NCBI GenBank assembly: GCA_016868305.1 | Contig: VGHK01000003.1 | Location: 1 to 64,000, forward strand | Length of the DNA stretch: 64,000 nt | Reading direction: 5' to 3' | Origin: Betaproteobacteria bacterium | GTDB taxonomy: Bacteria > Pseudomonadota > Gammaproteobacteria > Burkholderiales > Burkholderiaceae_A | Shown here: positions 62,436 through 64,000 of the stretch, piece by piece | Position numbering within the stretch: the stretch's first letter is position 1 | Layout: each line of letters begins with the position of its first letter | The notes under the pieces: generated by a model | Told to the model about the DNA's origin: nothing | What the model saw: the letters and a program-made list of their open reading frames with translations, nothing else | The model's database searches: none | Program-made: the position numbers and the translations under genes

Positions 62436-63770
62436 TCATCTCGCAGGCCGTGCGGTGTTGGCAACGTAGAGAACTACCGCCTTTGGCGGCTGCATCTGCG
62501 CAGAACGTGTGGTGGGGGCGATAACCAGTTGGGCTTCTGGCTCTCGTAGCTCTTCGGAGGGAATCAGCTCATAAAAGACTGTGCCAGGCAGGGGTTTGAG
62601 CGAGAGCTCTTCGGCCGCCGCAATCCGTGTCCTGCGCAGCCCCAGGACCCGCCGCTCCTGTAGCTCGGCATAACGGCTTGCCGGCCCAATGACGGCGGTC
62701 TCCATAAACAAGACCAGGTTTTCAGTCGAGGGTCCTTGCACCCCGACCACCAGCCGGCCATCGATCCAAGTGGGTTGTAGGTCAAGGGCAAAGACACCCT
62801 CACGAAAGCCAAAGCGGATCTCTCGGTAGCTCTGGCTAATCTCCTGGACTGCCTGTTCAATCTGACCGAGCAGCCGGTCGAATGCCGAATAGGGGTCCTC
62901 ATGCTGGTAGGCGGGTGTCGGTGGGGGAACGCTTGCCAAATGCAACTGACTGAGCTGCGCAGACATTCCCACTAATGCCGTGTAGGCGTTCCATGGGTGA
63001 ATCTCGGTGGATTGGGAAATCGCCTCTGCTGCTGGCAGAGCCAATACCATGCAGCTCAGTTGCTGCTGGACCAGTAGCTTTTCCTGCAGCCGCGAGGGGT
63101 CGGTCATGCCAGCCACCTGTCGCGCCACAAAGCTCGCCTTTGACCGTAGGTCTGCTGCGAGGCTGCGCAGCCGCGCAACCAGGGCCGGAGCGGCCGAGAA
63201 CCGCAACAGGGCTGGTAGCGTCTGAGTCATTCGCAGCGAGCCCCCTTCGTTGCGCACAGCGCCTAAGCGCAGGCGGGTGAACGACCCCGAGGGTGGTGGA
63301 CCAAGGGCCAGTGACAGGTTGAGCTTTAGCCTGGGTACGTCAATCGGCATCGCCTCGGAGACAAGGTCTGCTACTGGCGGCTCGTGGGCCGACAGGTACC
63401 GACCCGGTCGGTCCTCTGATTCGACGGCATGGGCGGTTGGCAGACGCAAGAAAAGATCAAGCGGCTCGTCTGTCGTCTGATTAAGCGCATCTGCTGCATC
63501 GATTTCAAGCGGGGGGTCTTCCTCGGCCTCGTACCAGACCGGGGTTCCATCCGGGAAGACGGCACGTAGCGAGAGCACCCGTATTCGGCCGCCGCTGAGC
63601 AGCGCGTTATCGAACTCCAGCCTCTCCACGCCCCAGCCCATGGGCTGCGATAGATAGGCCTTGAGCGCAGAATCAGTGGCTCGATGCAGGGCATCTTGCT
63701 GAAAATGCTGGGGGCTCAGAAGCATCCCCTCATGCCACTGTACTGGCAGGCTGGGTCGTTGAATGGTCAT
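62436..63770 (-). CDS. tssK: Type VI secretion system baseplate protein TssK
   Basis: 'PVQWHEGMLLSPQHFQQ'. Confidence 0.93.
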   Translation of the reverse strand: MTIQRPSLPVQWHEGMLLSPQHFQQDALHRATDSALKAYLSQPMGWGVERLEFDNALLSGGRIRVLSLRAVFPDGTPVWYEAEEDPPLEIDAADALNQTTDEPLDLFLRLPTAHAVESEDRPGRYLSAHEPPVADLVSEAMPIDVPRLKLNLSLALGPPPSGSFTRLRLGAVRNEGGSLRMTQTLPALLRFSAAPALVARLRSLAADLRSKASFVARQVAGMTDPSRLQEKLLVQQQLSCMVLALPAAEAISQSTEIHPWNAYTALVGMSAQLSQLHLASVPPPTPAYQHEDPYSAFDRLLGQIEQAVQEISQSYREIRFGFREGVFALDLQPTWIDGRLVVGVQGPSTENLVLFMETAVIGPASRYAELQERRVLGLRRTRIAAAEELSLKPLPGTVFYELIPSEELREPEAQLVIAPTTRSAQMQPPKAVVLYVANTARPAR

Positions 63771-64000
63771 CGGGGGACTCCTTGACGAACGGCCTGGCTC
63801 GGGCCGAAATCGATAAGCACCCTTGGGGCCAAGGGGTCGAGTGTGAGGCGGTGATCTCCGGGGGAGCGATAGCCGGTGAACAGAAAAACCCGCAGAGCCC
63901 GTTCGGTAGGCAGATCCTTCTGTAACACCCGCAGGCTGTCCCCCGGGGTCAGCTCCCAGCTGCGAATAACCAGGTCATCAGGCGCTGCCTGCTGGAGAGA
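63767..64000 (-). CDS. tssJ: Type VI secretion lipoprotein TssJ, partial (N-terminus outside window)
   Basis: 78 codons open to the window edge; 'ELTPGDSLRVLQKDLPTERALRVFLFTGYRSPGDHRLTLDPLAPRVLIDFG'; stop overlaps tssK start (ATGA). Confidence 0.7.
   Translation of the reverse strand, partial: SLQQAAPDDLVIRSWELTPGDSLRVLQKDLPTERALRVFLFTGYRSPGDHRLTLDPLAPRVLIDFGPSQAVRQGVPR

Noticed and set aside
1-64000. CRISPR arrays, tRNA/rRNA genes, insertion sequences, integrases
   Set aside because: No regularly spaced repeats, cloverleaf-like sequences or transposase/integrase ORFs were recognised; the Zor-like operon therefore has no visible mobile-element context.

Overview
The window looks like a chromosomal segment of a betaproteobacterium, probably Burkholderiales. 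This is inferred from the gene order rne-rluC-gph-sppA-maf-yceD-rpmF-plsX-fabHDG-acpP-fabF-rpoE-rseA-rseB-mucD-lepA-lepB-rnc-era-recO-pdxJ-acpS-nagZ-UDG-uvrC. Left part: a TRAP transporter (DctQM) + amidase operon, an APC permease, a methyltransferase, an AEC transporter, an internally deleted hemN preceded by a perfect FNR/Anr-type palindrome, and a TAXI-TRAP locus. Right edge: the membrane/baseplate part of a type VI secretion locus (tssJ-K-L-M-A), running into the window end. The most interesting accessory locus is a seven-gene, tightly packed minus-strand operon at 12821-19587. It encodes a single-pass membrane protein, a MIDAS-type vWA protein, a PP2C phosphatase, a divergent protein kinase with an OB-fold-like tail, a MotA/ZorA-like channel subunit with a long coiled-coil tail, a MotB/OmpA (ZorB-like) stator subunit and a small disordered protein. 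I know ZorAB-type motors and vWA-PP2C-kinase (TerY-P-like) triads as separate things; their fusion in one operon without ZorC/D/E-like effectors is my candidate for an undescribed system. All homology calls are by eye from the sequence; no searches were run.
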